Assembly (NCBI GenBank): GCA_030248135.1
Contig: JASANC010004587.1
Span: 1-64,000, forward strand
Length of the DNA stretch: 64,000 nucleotides
Direction of reading: 5' to 3'
Source: Theristus sp. LFF4_11
Taxonomy: Eukaryota > Nematoda > Chromadorea > Monhysterida > Xyalidae
The notes beneath the pieces are model-generated. The model ran no database searches and was not told the DNA's origin. It was given only the letters and a program-made list of their open reading frames with translations. A program made the position numbers and the translations under genes. The number at the start of each line of letters is the position of its first letter. Positions within the stretch are counted from its first letter, which is position 1. Positions 29,901 to 39,316 of the stretch are shown one piece after another.

Positions 29901-31713
29901 GTTTTCACACAGCTACGCGGTCACTAAATACGGTTTCATGAACGCCGCTTTACTGTATTTCAAAAAAAAAACGACATGATCTTCAGAAACAAAATTAACC
30001 AAAAAACGCCACCGAACGCACCCCCAAGCGATCATCGGCTCCGCAATACGCAGCATGTTCATGGTGGCCTTGTTCAGCTGTACGAAGACGCCGTTGTTGA
30101 TCTGCAGCAGACGGAACAGCTGCAGCACCTTGCGCACTTTCGGGTGCACCTGTAGAAACGGAGAATGAAAGTATGAAACGCATGAAACTAGTCATTTTAT
30201 TGTTGTTACAGTTTTACCGAACACCAACCAACGACAACCCGGGCCGTCAGATTCAACAAGGTACGAAATCTCAAAAGTGATGCCAACAGGAAAGGGGGGG
30301 GTCACACGCACGGGAATACGAGCGAGTGACTTTCCATGTTACAGTCTAACTCTATAACACATCCAACCAGCTGATTGGTTGGTGATCACGTCATGCATGC
30401 GTTCGCTGAAGGCACTGCTACACTCTCTGGACTCTGGAGGCGGGGTTTGTGGTTTACACAGAGTGCAAATTGTGCAAACTGCCATTCACGACGAAGAAAG
30501 CGTGCCGTCTCGTTTCGATTCACAAAAAAAAACAACAACTGCGCTCCTCTTCTCTCACTCAACGACAAACCTGATTGATGCCGCGAATTCGAATCACAAA
30601 TGCCAACCGCGGCTCATCGGGCACGTAGAAATTTCCGGCACGGCGGGCGTCGCGTTGCAGTCTGAGTTTTTTTTTGAAAAAGAACAAAAAAACGTTTGCT
30701 TCAATGTCACCATGCAAAGTTTTCAAACGGTATTTGCATCTGTTAACTCCCGATTTATGAAACTCGAAGGACTCAATACACTCGTTGAAGAAATGGTAAA
30801 GTATGGCCGAATAAATTCGGCAATCTTTGTATTCTCCATCAAAGCGGAATCAGTCGCAGACTAGGAGTTGTCTTTTTTAAGAATACCAAGATAATTCCCA
30901 TTCGGGTGTGCCAGGAGAAAGAATGAACAGAAAAAAGCACGAAGGATCAACTAGTTTATTAACACACACGTCAAATTTGACAGACAATTGGGTTTCTGAA
31001 CGTCTTTTTTCATTCATTTACATTTAGCTTTGTTTTTTAAAGTTAAAAAGTTAAAGTACTGGTTTAAAAAATCGCTTTGCACCTTTAAATAGTGGCCGTC
31101 AACGTTCCGTGTGCTTTTCGAAGCGAAAATGCCAAACAGATTAACAGGAAGAAGTAAAAAAAAGAAGAAAAAAACCTACAGCAAAGAATATCTTTGCAAA
31201 CCTGATCTTGTCGCGTTGCTGCTTTTTGTACTGCTTAACATACGACTCCGCCCGTTTGAAAATGATCCGGCGTTTTTCTTTCTGCAGCTGAAAAAAGATT
31301 CAAGATTGGAAACATTTCGAATTTGAAGAACGAACAGAAATTCACAACATTCAAAGCTCAAAACCTGAGCAACCTGACCTAAACTCTTTGCAACAAAAAC
31401 AAATGGAACAACGAAAAGGCTCAGTCAGTCAGATCAGACTCGAAAGCCAGAAAAGAAAAACTGATCCGCGCACAAGAAATTGATTTTAAAAAATGGTGTC
31501 GTCAAGACGAACGTCAAAAAAATTTGAACCTTTCTTTGCTTCACTAAGCCGGCGGCCACTTTCGCTTTACGTTCCGCATTCTGCTTGCGTTTCTTCAGCA
31601 GTGTTTCTGGCACGGTTGGAAGTTTTTTCCTGCGCAAAAATGACGAATTATCAAATTGATCCAAAAACATGGATGGAAAAAAATTGGGTGTTTTGTCAAA
31701 CTTACTCGCCCAT
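26935..31713 (-). CDS. RPL7: Ribosomal protein RPL7 (large subunit, uL30 family), 8 coding exons
   Basis: Structural protein of the cytosolic 60S ribosomal subunit. Minus-strand coding exons in order: 31713-31706, 31629-31530, 31287-31202, 30661-30571, 30149-30022, 28101-27992, 27681-27584, 27045-26935. All are GT-AG and phase-compatible, totalling 243 aa plus a TAG; animal RPL7 is near 248 aa. The family landmarks appear in order: basic N-terminus starting [17 protein letters not shown], then [73 protein letters not shown], and the C-terminal [18 protein letters not shown]. The first coding exon has only 8 nucleotides. A pyrimidine tract (CTTTTC) lies about 70 bases upstream of the ATG. Intron 5 (28102-30021) is the longest. 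The gene is divergently arranged with CERT. Identification is secure. Confidence 0.97.
27116..27289. mobile_element. CAGTC hairpin MITE in RPL7 intron 7
   Basis: Starts CAGTCTCCATCTGG after TA and ends near AATCAGCTAGCTG before TA (27290-27291). The arms include GTTGCACACACGTGCAG and its complement, and the middle has GGTGGCGGAGTTTG. It shares the CCAACCAATCAGCTAG phrase with the rest of the family. Confidence 0.65.
28102..30021 (-). other. RPL7 intron 5 (1.9 kb)
   Basis: Holds a GC-rich patch at 28245-28325 with repeated GTCGCGCAGCGCCT, which shares CCCGGGACAGGCTAG with 29675-29690. CTTCGCTGAGCGAAG, the palindrome of the 26-kb tandem repeat, recurs near 28981. A hairpin MITE sits at 29864-29947. 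No exon or RNA gene recognised. Confidence 0.5.
29864..29947. mobile_element. Short hairpin MITE (GCATTCATGAAGCAGT family), near-perfect
   Basis: Inside RPL7 intron 5. Left arm GCATTCATGAAGCAGTATTT plus GACCGCGTAGCT is mirrored by AGCTACGCGGTC plus ACTAAATACGGTTTCATGAA. This is one of the best-preserved copies. Confidence 0.85.
30342..30480. mobile_element. CAGTC hairpin MITE, partial, in RPL7 intron 4
   Basis: Begins CAGTCTAACTCTATAACAC after TA, then CCAGCTGATTGGTTGG and GGAGGCGGGGTTTG. The right arm is not recognisable, so the copy is truncated or degraded. Confidence 0.6.
30795..31015. mobile_element. GGCCGAATAAA-family repeat, partial, in RPL7 intron 3
   Basis: Starts TATGGCCGAATAAATTCGGC and continues with TCGCAGACTAGGAGTTGTC, AGAATACCAAGATAATTCCC and CAATTGGGTTTCTGAACGTC. 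The right terminus is lost. Confidence 0.65.
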
Positions 31714-31782
31714 ACTTCGAATGTTCGATTTGCGCAAATCCGTTGTCAATGACAAAGTTTGAACCCACTGTTTTTGTCTGAT

Positions 31783-31790
31783 CTGAAAAG
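31783..31790 (-). promoter_or_regulatory. Possible TOP-like start or acceptor site of RPL7
   Basis: On the minus strand the sequence reads CACTTTTCAG about 70 bases before the RPL7 start codon. It could be a terminal oligopyrimidine transcription start, usual for ribosomal protein genes, or a 3' splice acceptor for a 5' UTR intron or spliced leader. Sequence alone does not separate these. Confidence 0.3.
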
Positions 31791-31854
31791 TGAAAACAAA
31801 ATATAAAAGCAATACTAGCTAAGAACAACTAGTTACGGTACGGTAACGGTAGGG

Positions 31855-32584
31855 TAGGGTTGTTAAAAAAACAAAAATCGTCATTTTTGTTTTTTTTTTT
31901 AATTTTTTTTTTTTTTTAAAAATTTCAAAAATCAAAGTTGTGCTAAATCAATCAGGGAGTCCGAAGAACCACATATGATATGCAAGCGCCTCCCGAATGA
32001 CTCCCATATGACGGAACTTTGCAGATTTTGTTTTGGTGACCTCAATTACCCCTTTTCCAAACCGTCACCATGCCTCTTCTTGTGTTTTGACCTCCAAAAC
32101 GTCACTAATTGTCCCCAGCTAAACTAATGCTAAAGTGAAGACAAACAAACCGCCTTGAAATTCGATCAATTCTTCTGATGGTGTTGCGACGACACGACAC
32201 GAAGCAGCAAGCAACCAGACAACGTAGCGCTTGCAAACGGAGCAGCGAGCACAATCGGACGCTCTGCGAGGCGAATCGTCACCTTATCTGCATCGGAAAT
32301 GGTGGGCCAAGCTTTGGGACGCTCAAAAACTTCATCGCAGATGTTGTCGTAGCCTAAAATCAGTCGGTAAAACGGCCCAAAATCGACTGCTAAAGGTTTT
32401 ACGAGGTATAATCAAAGAAAATTTTTGTTGAACTTTCGAAAAATTTTGCCAAAATTGAGGTTTTCAGAGCATATTAGAGAAAAAATTTTCGAATTTTTTT
32501 TTTTTTTTAAAAATCGGCATTTTTGTTTTTTTTTAATCACTTTTTTTAAAAAAAAAAAATTTTCATTTTTGTTTAACAACCCTA
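31855..32584. mobile_element. 730-bp hAT-like non-autonomous element
   Basis: Terminal inverted repeats are TAGGGTTGTTAAA and its exact complement TTTAACAACCCTA. A perfect 8-bp duplication CGGTAGGG flanks it (31847-31854 and 32585-32592). An 8-bp duplication and a TAGGG terminus are hAT hallmarks. The interior has long A/T runs and no transposase. It lies 141 bases upstream of the RPL7 start codon. Confidence 0.9.
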
Positions 32585-32592
32585 CGGTAGGG

Positions 32593-32683
32593 TAGGGTTG
32601 TTAAAAAACAAAAATTTGTTTTCATTTTTGTTTTCTTTAAATTTTTTTACAATCAATCAATCAAGGAATCCGAAGAACCGAAG
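32593..32683. mobile_element. Second, truncated copy of the 730-bp element
   Basis: Begins TAGGGTTGTTAAAAAACAAA directly after the 8-bp duplication of the previous copy, and keeps matching it to about AATCCGAAGAACC. There it is replaced by GC-rich repeat. The two copies are thus in tandem and share one duplication. Confidence 0.75.
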
Positions 32684-33012
32684 GACCCCCCCCATCACTT
32701 TTTGGTCGGCACCCCCCCCCCCCCACGGCACCATACCCCCCCCCTTCGAAAATTTTTTTGGGCCCACGGTACTGCCTCTAATCAGAAGAAATCCAAAAAA
32801 TCACTTTCAAGCCTTCATGATCCGTCCCGCCGGCGAACGCAAATTTTCGAGGGGGGGGGGGTGTCGTCACGTGGGGGGGGGGGGTGCCGAAAATTTTTCA
32901 GTGGGGGGGTGTCAGTCATGGTACAGTGACACCCCCCAGGCGTGGGCCATGGGGGGGGGTGCACTATTGTAGAAAATTTTCTGGGGGGGGTGCAGTGCAC
33001 ACCCCCCACCAG
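32684..33012. repeat. Poly-G/poly-C module repeat, fragment
   Basis: Runs of 7-15 C or G separate short modules. The end GGGCCCACGGTA at about 32768 matches the right end of the GC-rich element nested in the hAT (37786), including its preceding TCACTTTTTGGTCGG phrase. A second module set from ~32845 parallels the reverse of 34462-34646. Confidence 0.6.
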
Positions 33013-33426
33013 TACCGAAGACGAGGGGGGGGTGGGGGGGGGTACACCCCCCCCAGAGAACCCGAGCCCTCCGCGTGGGGGGGGGGGGGGGCGGCCGGGG
33101 GGGGCACGCGACACCCACCCCCCAAAACCTGACACTGGACCATCCACACCCCCCCCCCCCCTCGAAATTTGCTAGACACCCCCCCACCCCCCCCCTAGAT
33201 GGACCTAAGTAACAGTGACACCCCCCAAAAATTTTCTCGGACCACCAAAAAATCATGAATTTTTGCTCAAAAATCATGATTTTTTGTCTTTAAAGTCCAT
33301 AATATAAGCAAAATATATGATAACTTGACATTCTTCATTGTAATTTCAAAGATTTTGCAGCAAAATTTAGCGTTTTTCTTTCAAAATTTAAGCGAAAAAA
33401 TCTCATGGGTGGGGTGGGGGTGTGCA

Positions 33427-34461
33427 TAGGGTTAGGGGAAAAAAATCCGGATTTTTTTTTTAAATTAAAAAAAATTTTCTTTTTTTAATTTTTTTTACAA
33501 GTTAGGTTTGTTCGAAGCGTCTCGTCGAGCTGAGTTCATCTAGACTATTTTCAGAACGATCCGGAAAACTATAAGAGCGAAAATCGTGTTTTATTGAAAC
33601 TATGTCCATTTCATAGAGGGAAAGTTGCATTTTCTACAGTAAAACAGGACAATTTTCGACGTGTACTTGAATATTGAACCGTTCTTAGTTGTTCCTCTTC
33701 AGAAAATTACCAAAATTTGACTGTGTTCAAAAATTCCTGTTTGCTGTAGCTAAGTCGGCAACCCCTGTCGACCCGGTCGCCCCCCCCAAGACACTTACTT
33801 TCAGGTTCAACCAGCTGTGCTATCTGCCACATGGCGAGAGCCCACTCTTCAAATCATCGTATCGAAAACACGTACCATGATTTCGCGATCACGTTGCGGG
33901 CAACTGACAGACGCAAGTTTAACACGTTAGTTTAGCTCAGCACGCAAGTTTTAACATGTGGCCATGTTATCGGGCATCTGAAAAACGGTCGTGTGATGTG
34001 GTATTAACCAACATCTCCGCTCCAATTGTTTAACAATATATCGCACAACCCCATTGTAGACCTATAACATACGCCAATCAACAAAATATCATGTTCATCT
34101 CATGGCCTACCGACTGAAAAAACATGTTCTAAGTTGCAAGAAAACGATTTCTGAAACGATATTTCAATTCAGTTAAGTCATTTCAACGCTAAAAATTGAC
34201 TCTAGAAGTCATCCAAATCGAAAAACATGGAGTACGTCGGTCAAAATGACCAAATAATGACATGTACCTAAGCACACAAAGAAGTTGGGAAGAAAATTTG
34301 GTTTGAACTTTCAAAAAATTATGCCATAAATCGAATTTTCAGAGCAAAGTAGAAGAAAAATTTTTCAAATTTTTTTTTTCAAGTTTAAAAAAAAATCCAA
34401 ATTAAAAAAAAACGAAAAAAAAAATTTAAAAAAATTTTTTTTTTCAAAGCCCCTAACCCTA
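33427..34461 (+). mobile_element. TAGGGTTAGGG element, copy A (1,035 bp)
   Basis: The ends are TAGGGTTAGGGG and CCCCTAACCCTA. A perfect 8-bp duplication GGTGTGCA flanks it (33419-33426 and 34462-34469). There is no long reading frame. Subterminal A/T tracts are followed by ACAAGTTAGGTTTGTTCG on one side and GGAGTACGTCGGTCAAAATG near the other. The duplication length suggests a non-autonomous hAT relative. Copies B and C differ from it by only a few percent. Confidence 0.9.
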
Positions 34462-34646
34462 GGTGTGCACCTCCCCAGAAAATTTTCTACAATAGTGCAC
34501 CCCCCCGCCCCATGGCCCCGTTGGGGGGGGGGGGTGTCACTCTACCATGACTGACACCCCCCCCCCCACTGAAAAATTTTCGCACCCCCCCCCCCACGTG
34601 ACGACACCCCCCCCCAAAATTTGTACCTTCGGTACTGCCCCCCACC

Positions 34647-35673
34647 TAGGGTTAGGGGCTTTGAAAAAAAATTTTTCGTTTTTTTTTTTAAATTTGGATT
34701 TTTTTTTCAAACTTAAAAAAAATTTGAAAATTTTTTCTTCTACTTTGCTCTGAAAATTCGATTTATGGCATAATTTTTTGAAAGTTCAAACCAAATTTTC
34801 TTCCCAACTTCTTTGTGTGCTTAGGTACATGTCATTATTTGGTCATTTTGACCGACGTACTCCATGTTTTTCGATTTGGATGACTTCTAGAGTCAATTTT
34901 TAGCGTTGAAATGACTTAACTGAATTGAAATATCGTTTCAGAAATCGTTTTCTTGCAACTTAGAACATGTTTTTCAGTCGGTAGGCCATGAGATGAACAT
35001 GATATCTTGTTGATTGGCGTATGTTATAGGTCTACAATGGAGTTGTGCGATATATTGTTAAACAATTTGAGCGGAGATGTTGGTTAATACCACATCACAC
35101 GACCGTTTTTCAGATACCCGATAACATGGCCACATGTTAAAACTTGCGTGCTGAGCTAAACTAACGTGTTAAACTTGCGTCTGTCAGTTGCCCGCAACGT
35201 GATCGCTGAATCATGGTACGTGTTTTCGATACGATGATTTGAAGAGTGGGCTCTCGCCATGTGGCAGATAGCATAGCTGGTTGAACCTGAAAGTAAGTGT
35301 CTTGGGGGGGGGGGGGGCGACCGGGTCGACAGGGGTTGCCGACTTAGCTACAGCAAACAGGAATTTTTGAACACAGTCAAATTTTGGTAATTTTCTAAAG
35401 AGGAACAACTAAGAACGGTTCAATATTCAAGTACACGTCGAAAATTGTCCTGTTTTACTGTTGAAAATGCAACTTTCCCTCTATGAAATGGACATAATTT
35501 CAATAAAACACGATTTTCGCTCTTATAGTTTTCCGGATCGTTCTGAAAATAGTCTAGATGAACTCAGCTCGACGAGACGCTTCGAACAAACCTAACTTGT
35601 AAAAAAAAAATTTTTTTTTAAATTTTTTTTTTAATAAAAAAAAAAAATCCGGATTTTTTTTTCCCTAACCCTA
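34647..35673 (-). mobile_element. TAGGGTTAGGG element, copy B (1,027 bp, reversed)
   Basis: Starts TAGGGTTAGGGG and ends TTCCCTAACCCTA. A perfect 8-bp duplication CCCCCACC flanks it (34639-34646 and 35674-35681). It is the reverse of copy A along its whole length. Its different duplication shows it inserted independently of copy A. Confidence 0.9.
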
Positions 35674-36174
35674 CCCCCACCCCACCCATGAGATTTTTTG
35701 GCTTAAATTTTGAAGGAAAAACGTTAAATTTTGCTGCAAAATCTTTGAAATTACAATGAAGAATGTCAAGTTATCATATATTTAGCTTATATTATGGACT
35801 TTAAAAACAAAAAATCATGATTTTTGAGCAAAAATTCATGATTTTTGGGTTGTCCGAGAAATTTTGGGGGGTGTCACTGTTACTTAGGTCCATCTAGGGG
35901 GGGGGGGTGGGGGGGGTGTCTAGCAAATTTCGAGGGGGGGTGTGGATGGTCCAGTGTCAGGTTTTGGGGGGTGGGTGTCGCGTGACCCCCCCACCCCCCC
36001 CCCCACGCGGAGGTCTCGGGTGCTCTGGGGGGGTGTACGGTACCCCCCCCCCCCCCTCGTCTTCGGTACTGGATCATACAAATCTTTGTTTTCCAATTTA
36101 TATTATTGTTTATAAAAAAAATAAACAAAATAAACTTTATTATTAATCAGCAGTAGGGATGGAGCCGGTTCCGG

Positions 36175-37786
36175 TACCGTGGGCGGGGGGGGGGTGGGGG
36201 TAGGGTTAGGGAAAAAAAAAACCGGATTTTTTTTTTAAATTAAAAAAAAATTTTTTTTTTTTAAAAATTTTTTTTTACAAGTTAGGTTCGTTCGAAGCGT
36301 CTCGTCGAGCTGAGTTCATCTAGACTATTTTCAGAACGATCCGGAAAACTATAAGAGCGAAAATCGTGTTTTATTGAAATTATGTCCATTTCATAGAGGG
36401 AAAGTTGCATTTTCAACAGTAAAACAGGGCAATTTTTCACGTGTACTTGAATATTGAACCGTTCTTAGTGGTTCCTCTTTAGAAAATTACCAAAATTTGA
36501 CTGTGTTCAAAAATTCCTGTTTGCTGTAGCTAAGTCGGCAACCCCTGTCGACCCGGTCGCCCCCCCCCAAGACACTTACTTTCAGGTTCAACCAGCTATG
36601 CTATCTGCCACATGGCGAGAGCCCACTCTTCAAATCATCGTATCGAAAACACGTACCATGATTTCGCGATCACGTTGCGGGCAACTGACAGACGCAAGTT
36701 TAACACGTTAGTTTAGCTCAGCACGCAAGTTTTAACCCATGTTATCGGGTATCTGAAAAACGGTCGTGTGATGTGGTATTAACCAACATCTCCGCTCAAA
36801 TTGTTTAACAATATATCGCACAACTCCATTGTAGACCTATAACATACGCCAATCAACAAGATATCATGTTCATCTCATGGCCTACCGACTGAAAAACATG
36901 TTCTAAGTTGCAAGAAAACGATTTCTGAAACGATATTTCAATTCAGTTAAGTCATTTCAACGCTAAAAATTGACTCTAGAAGTCATCCAAATCGAAAAAC
37001 ATGGAGTACGTCGGTCAAAATGACCAAATAATGACATTTACCTAAGCACACAAAGAAGTTGGGAAGAAAATTTGGTTTGAACTTTCAAAAAATTATGCCA
37101 TAAATCGAATTTTCAGAGCAAAGTAGAAGAAAAAATTTTCAAATTTTTTTTTAAGTTTGAAAAAAAAATCCAAATTTTTTTTTTTTTAAAACGAAAAAAA
37201 AAATTTTTTTTTTCAAAGCCCCTAACCCTAGGTGGGGGGGTACACCCCCCCAGAGCACCCGAGACCGTCGGGTGGGGGGGGGGGGGGGGGGGGCACCGTG
37301 CCAACCCCCCCCTAAAACCGGGCACCCCCCCCATCGTACCCCCCCCCCTCGAAAATTTGGCCGACACCCCCCACCCCCCATGAAATTTTGTCTGGCGGAG
37401 GAGACCCCCCCCCCCAAAGTTTTCTGCACACCCTAAAATTTTTTTCGAAAATCATGATTTTTTGTCTATGAAGTCCATAATATAAGCTGAATATATGATA
37501 ACTTGACCATCTTCATTGTAATTTCAACGATTTTGCAGCAAAATTTAGCGTTTTTCCTTCAAAATTTAAGCGAAAAATTATCATGGGGGGGGGTGGGGGT
37601 GGACCCCCCCACAGAAAATTTTGATAAAATGCACCCCCCCCATGGGACCGTCGGGACCCCCATGGGGGTCCCACGTTACCATAGGTTGGCCGGTTGGCCC
37701 CCCCCCCTCACTTTTTGGTCGGGACCCCCCCCACGGTAACATACCCCCCCCCCCCCTCGAAATTTTTTTTGGGCCCACGGTACTGG
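36175..37786. mobile_element. GC-rich TACCGTGGGC element nested in the hAT
   Basis: Ends read CCGTGGGC and GCCCACGG, each bordered by TA (36173-36174 and 37787-37788 region). The interior consists of poly-G/poly-C modules like those at 32684-33426 and is itself split by the 1.03-kb copy C. The right third matches the fragment ending near 32774. Non-coding. Exact ends carry an uncertainty of one or two bases. Confidence 0.65.
36201..37230 (+). mobile_element. TAGGGTTAGGG element, copy C (1,030 bp)
   Basis: Starts TAGGGTTAGGG and ends CCCCTAACCCTA. A perfect 8-bp duplication GGTGGGGG flanks it (36193-36200 and 37231-37238). In its own orientation copy B has the same duplication, GGTGGGGG. It lies three levels deep: hAT, then GC-rich element, then this. 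Confidence 0.9.
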
Positions 37787-38311
37787 CCGGTTCCGGTCCG
37801 GATTCCGGATTCCGGATTCCGGCGCCTAAAATTGGATCCGGATCCGGTCCGGATTCCGGCGCAATTTTGCCGGATCCGGCCGGAATGGCCGAGACCCGCG
37901 AATTAACCAGTTGATTCCTCCGTTTCAGAGCTGTTCAATGGTTTGACAAATTTGTTTCGGTGCTTTGTTGGTTTTGTTGTTGTGCATTTGACATGTGATC
38001 AGTGAGTTTTTCTTTAGTTTAGTGTTCTGTTCAATGGTAAATGGTTCACTGCTTTTGTCTTGAGTGGTAAACTTATGTGCAGCATCGTCCACTTTAAAAA
38101 AACGTGGCTGCCAGCTTTTGGCCGACGTTGTTGATGAACAATAGCAGGTTTTTTTTAAATCAGCCATCTTCGTTGGTCATATTCAGTTAGCTGTCAAACA
38201 GTTGCTTTTTTGTGAGCCCCAGAACACCAGCGATTTTGGCGAAGTGTGTTACCGTGGGTGTGCGGGGGTGCCGTGATCCCCTAAAACCCGATAAACCCCC
38301 CAACGACGAAT

Positions 38312-39011
38312 CCATTTCAATGGTGTTGCCCGCCGTTTGCGCACTGAGGCAGCGCATCGAACAAGTCGATGCGAGTGGCATTGGTACGACGAAAAAACGC
38401 TGCTGACCAGCATCGACACACGCTTCCGTGCTCGTTTCCACAACGAATCCAACATCATGACCACGTACGTTGATCCGTGATTCAAGAATACTGCAGTCGT
38501 CTTCGAAAATGAAGGCGCGATTTGTTGTGAACTACTTCACATTGCAAAGAAAATCTTGAAACGACCGGAGACGCCCACAAACTGCGACGATACATCCGAG
38601 ATCGCGAACAACGACGATGACGAAAGTGAACGCGAGCCCGAACCAAAAAAGAAATCGACTGGCCTGTACGGAGGCATCGAGTTTCACGCTGCGCGACCGC
38701 GCAACCCGCCAGGCGAATCCAGTCTCGAAGACGAACTACGCGGCGAAATGAATATGTACGAGTCGGATGATTTTATCGACGAACCGGACAAAAGCGATCT
38801 AATGCTGAACTCGTCTAAATACCCCAAACTATTGACAATCGCGCGCAGATACCTGGCACCGCCACCAACAAGCGTGGCAAGCGAACGAATGTTCTCTGAA
38901 GCCAGGCAGGTGTTTGTGTACAGCCGATCTTGTCTGTCAACTCAGAACGCCGAAAAGGTCATGTTTCTGAATGGAGTGTTGCCAGCACTTGATTATCCCT
39001 ATGCGATGTGA
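38312..39011 (+). pseudogene. hAT transposase C-terminal remnant
   Basis: The last part (38556-39011) carries a typical hAT dimerisation region: YPKLLTIARRYLAPPPTS followed by VASERMFSEAR and a C-terminal hydrophobic NGVLPALDY. Upstream, residues VLPAVCALRQRIEQ and TRFRARFHNESN fit the preceding helices. A frameshift near 38402 and an in-frame TGA at the DP-FK site near 38478 break the frame. The N-terminal BED finger and first catalytic residues were not found, so the gene is dead. Confidence 0.8.
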
Positions 39012-39316
39012 ATTTTGTCAATTGTTGTTGTTGTAATTTTTGGTTGGTTCACGTGCTGTGTCTTGCTGACTTTGTTTCTGTGTCAATGCTATTTTATGCT
39101 GAAAATGTGATGAAGAAGCGACGAAATGTGCGTAGATGTTTTTTAGACATAAAAAGGCCATTCCGGTCCGGATTCCGGCAATTTTTGCCGGATCCGGCCC
39201 GGCCGGAATGGGGTTTTGCCGGATCCGGCCCGGATTCCGGCAAATTTGCCGGATCCATCCCTAATCAGCAGGTACTCGTAGGTCGTACTGCAGAGAAAAC
39301 ACACCAAAAGAACTAA

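Larger units (their letters stand above)
33013..36068. repeat. 3.06-kb inverted repeat (foldback element)
   Basis: The outer ends read TACCGAAGACGAGGGG and CCCCTCGTCTTCGGTA. Arms of about 1.4 kb (33013-34461 and 34647-36068) are inverted copies with a 185-bp spacer. Matching landmarks include GATGGACCTAAGTAACAGTG and its complement, and GATAACTTGACATTC near 33320 and its complement near 35770. Each arm contains poly-G/C modules plus one 1.03-kb TAGGGTTAGGG element, inserted at slightly different sites. Flanking TA at both ends fits the TACCG MITE group. Confidence 0.85.
36154..39263 (+). mobile_element. hAT transposon, degraded, with nested insertion
   Basis: The termini are TAGGGATGGA and TCCATCCCTA. 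A perfect 8-bp duplication ATCAGCAG flanks it (36146-36153 and 39264-39271). Subterminal regions are dense in CCGGATTCCGG and GGATCCGG repeats (37787-37890 and 39155-39257), the style of transposase-binding sites. A transposase C-terminal remnant lies at 38312-39011. A GC-rich element (36175-37786) interrupts it 20 bases from its left end. The right duplication ends 45 bases before the CERT start codon. Confidence 0.9.

Noticed and set aside
32598..33277. Pro/Gly-rich overlapping frames on both strands
   Set aside because: They follow poly-C and poly-G runs; no conserved domain and frames overlap on both strands.
33427..37230. Telomere or interstitial telomere array
   Set aside because: Only two telomere-like units occur at each element end, and each element has its own 8-bp duplication, so they are transposon termini rather than telomere repeats.
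37925..38167. Minus-strand frame in the hAT element with a Trp/Phe pattern faintly like a BED finger
   Set aside because: Wrong strand relative to the transposase C-terminus and lacks the full Cys/His set.
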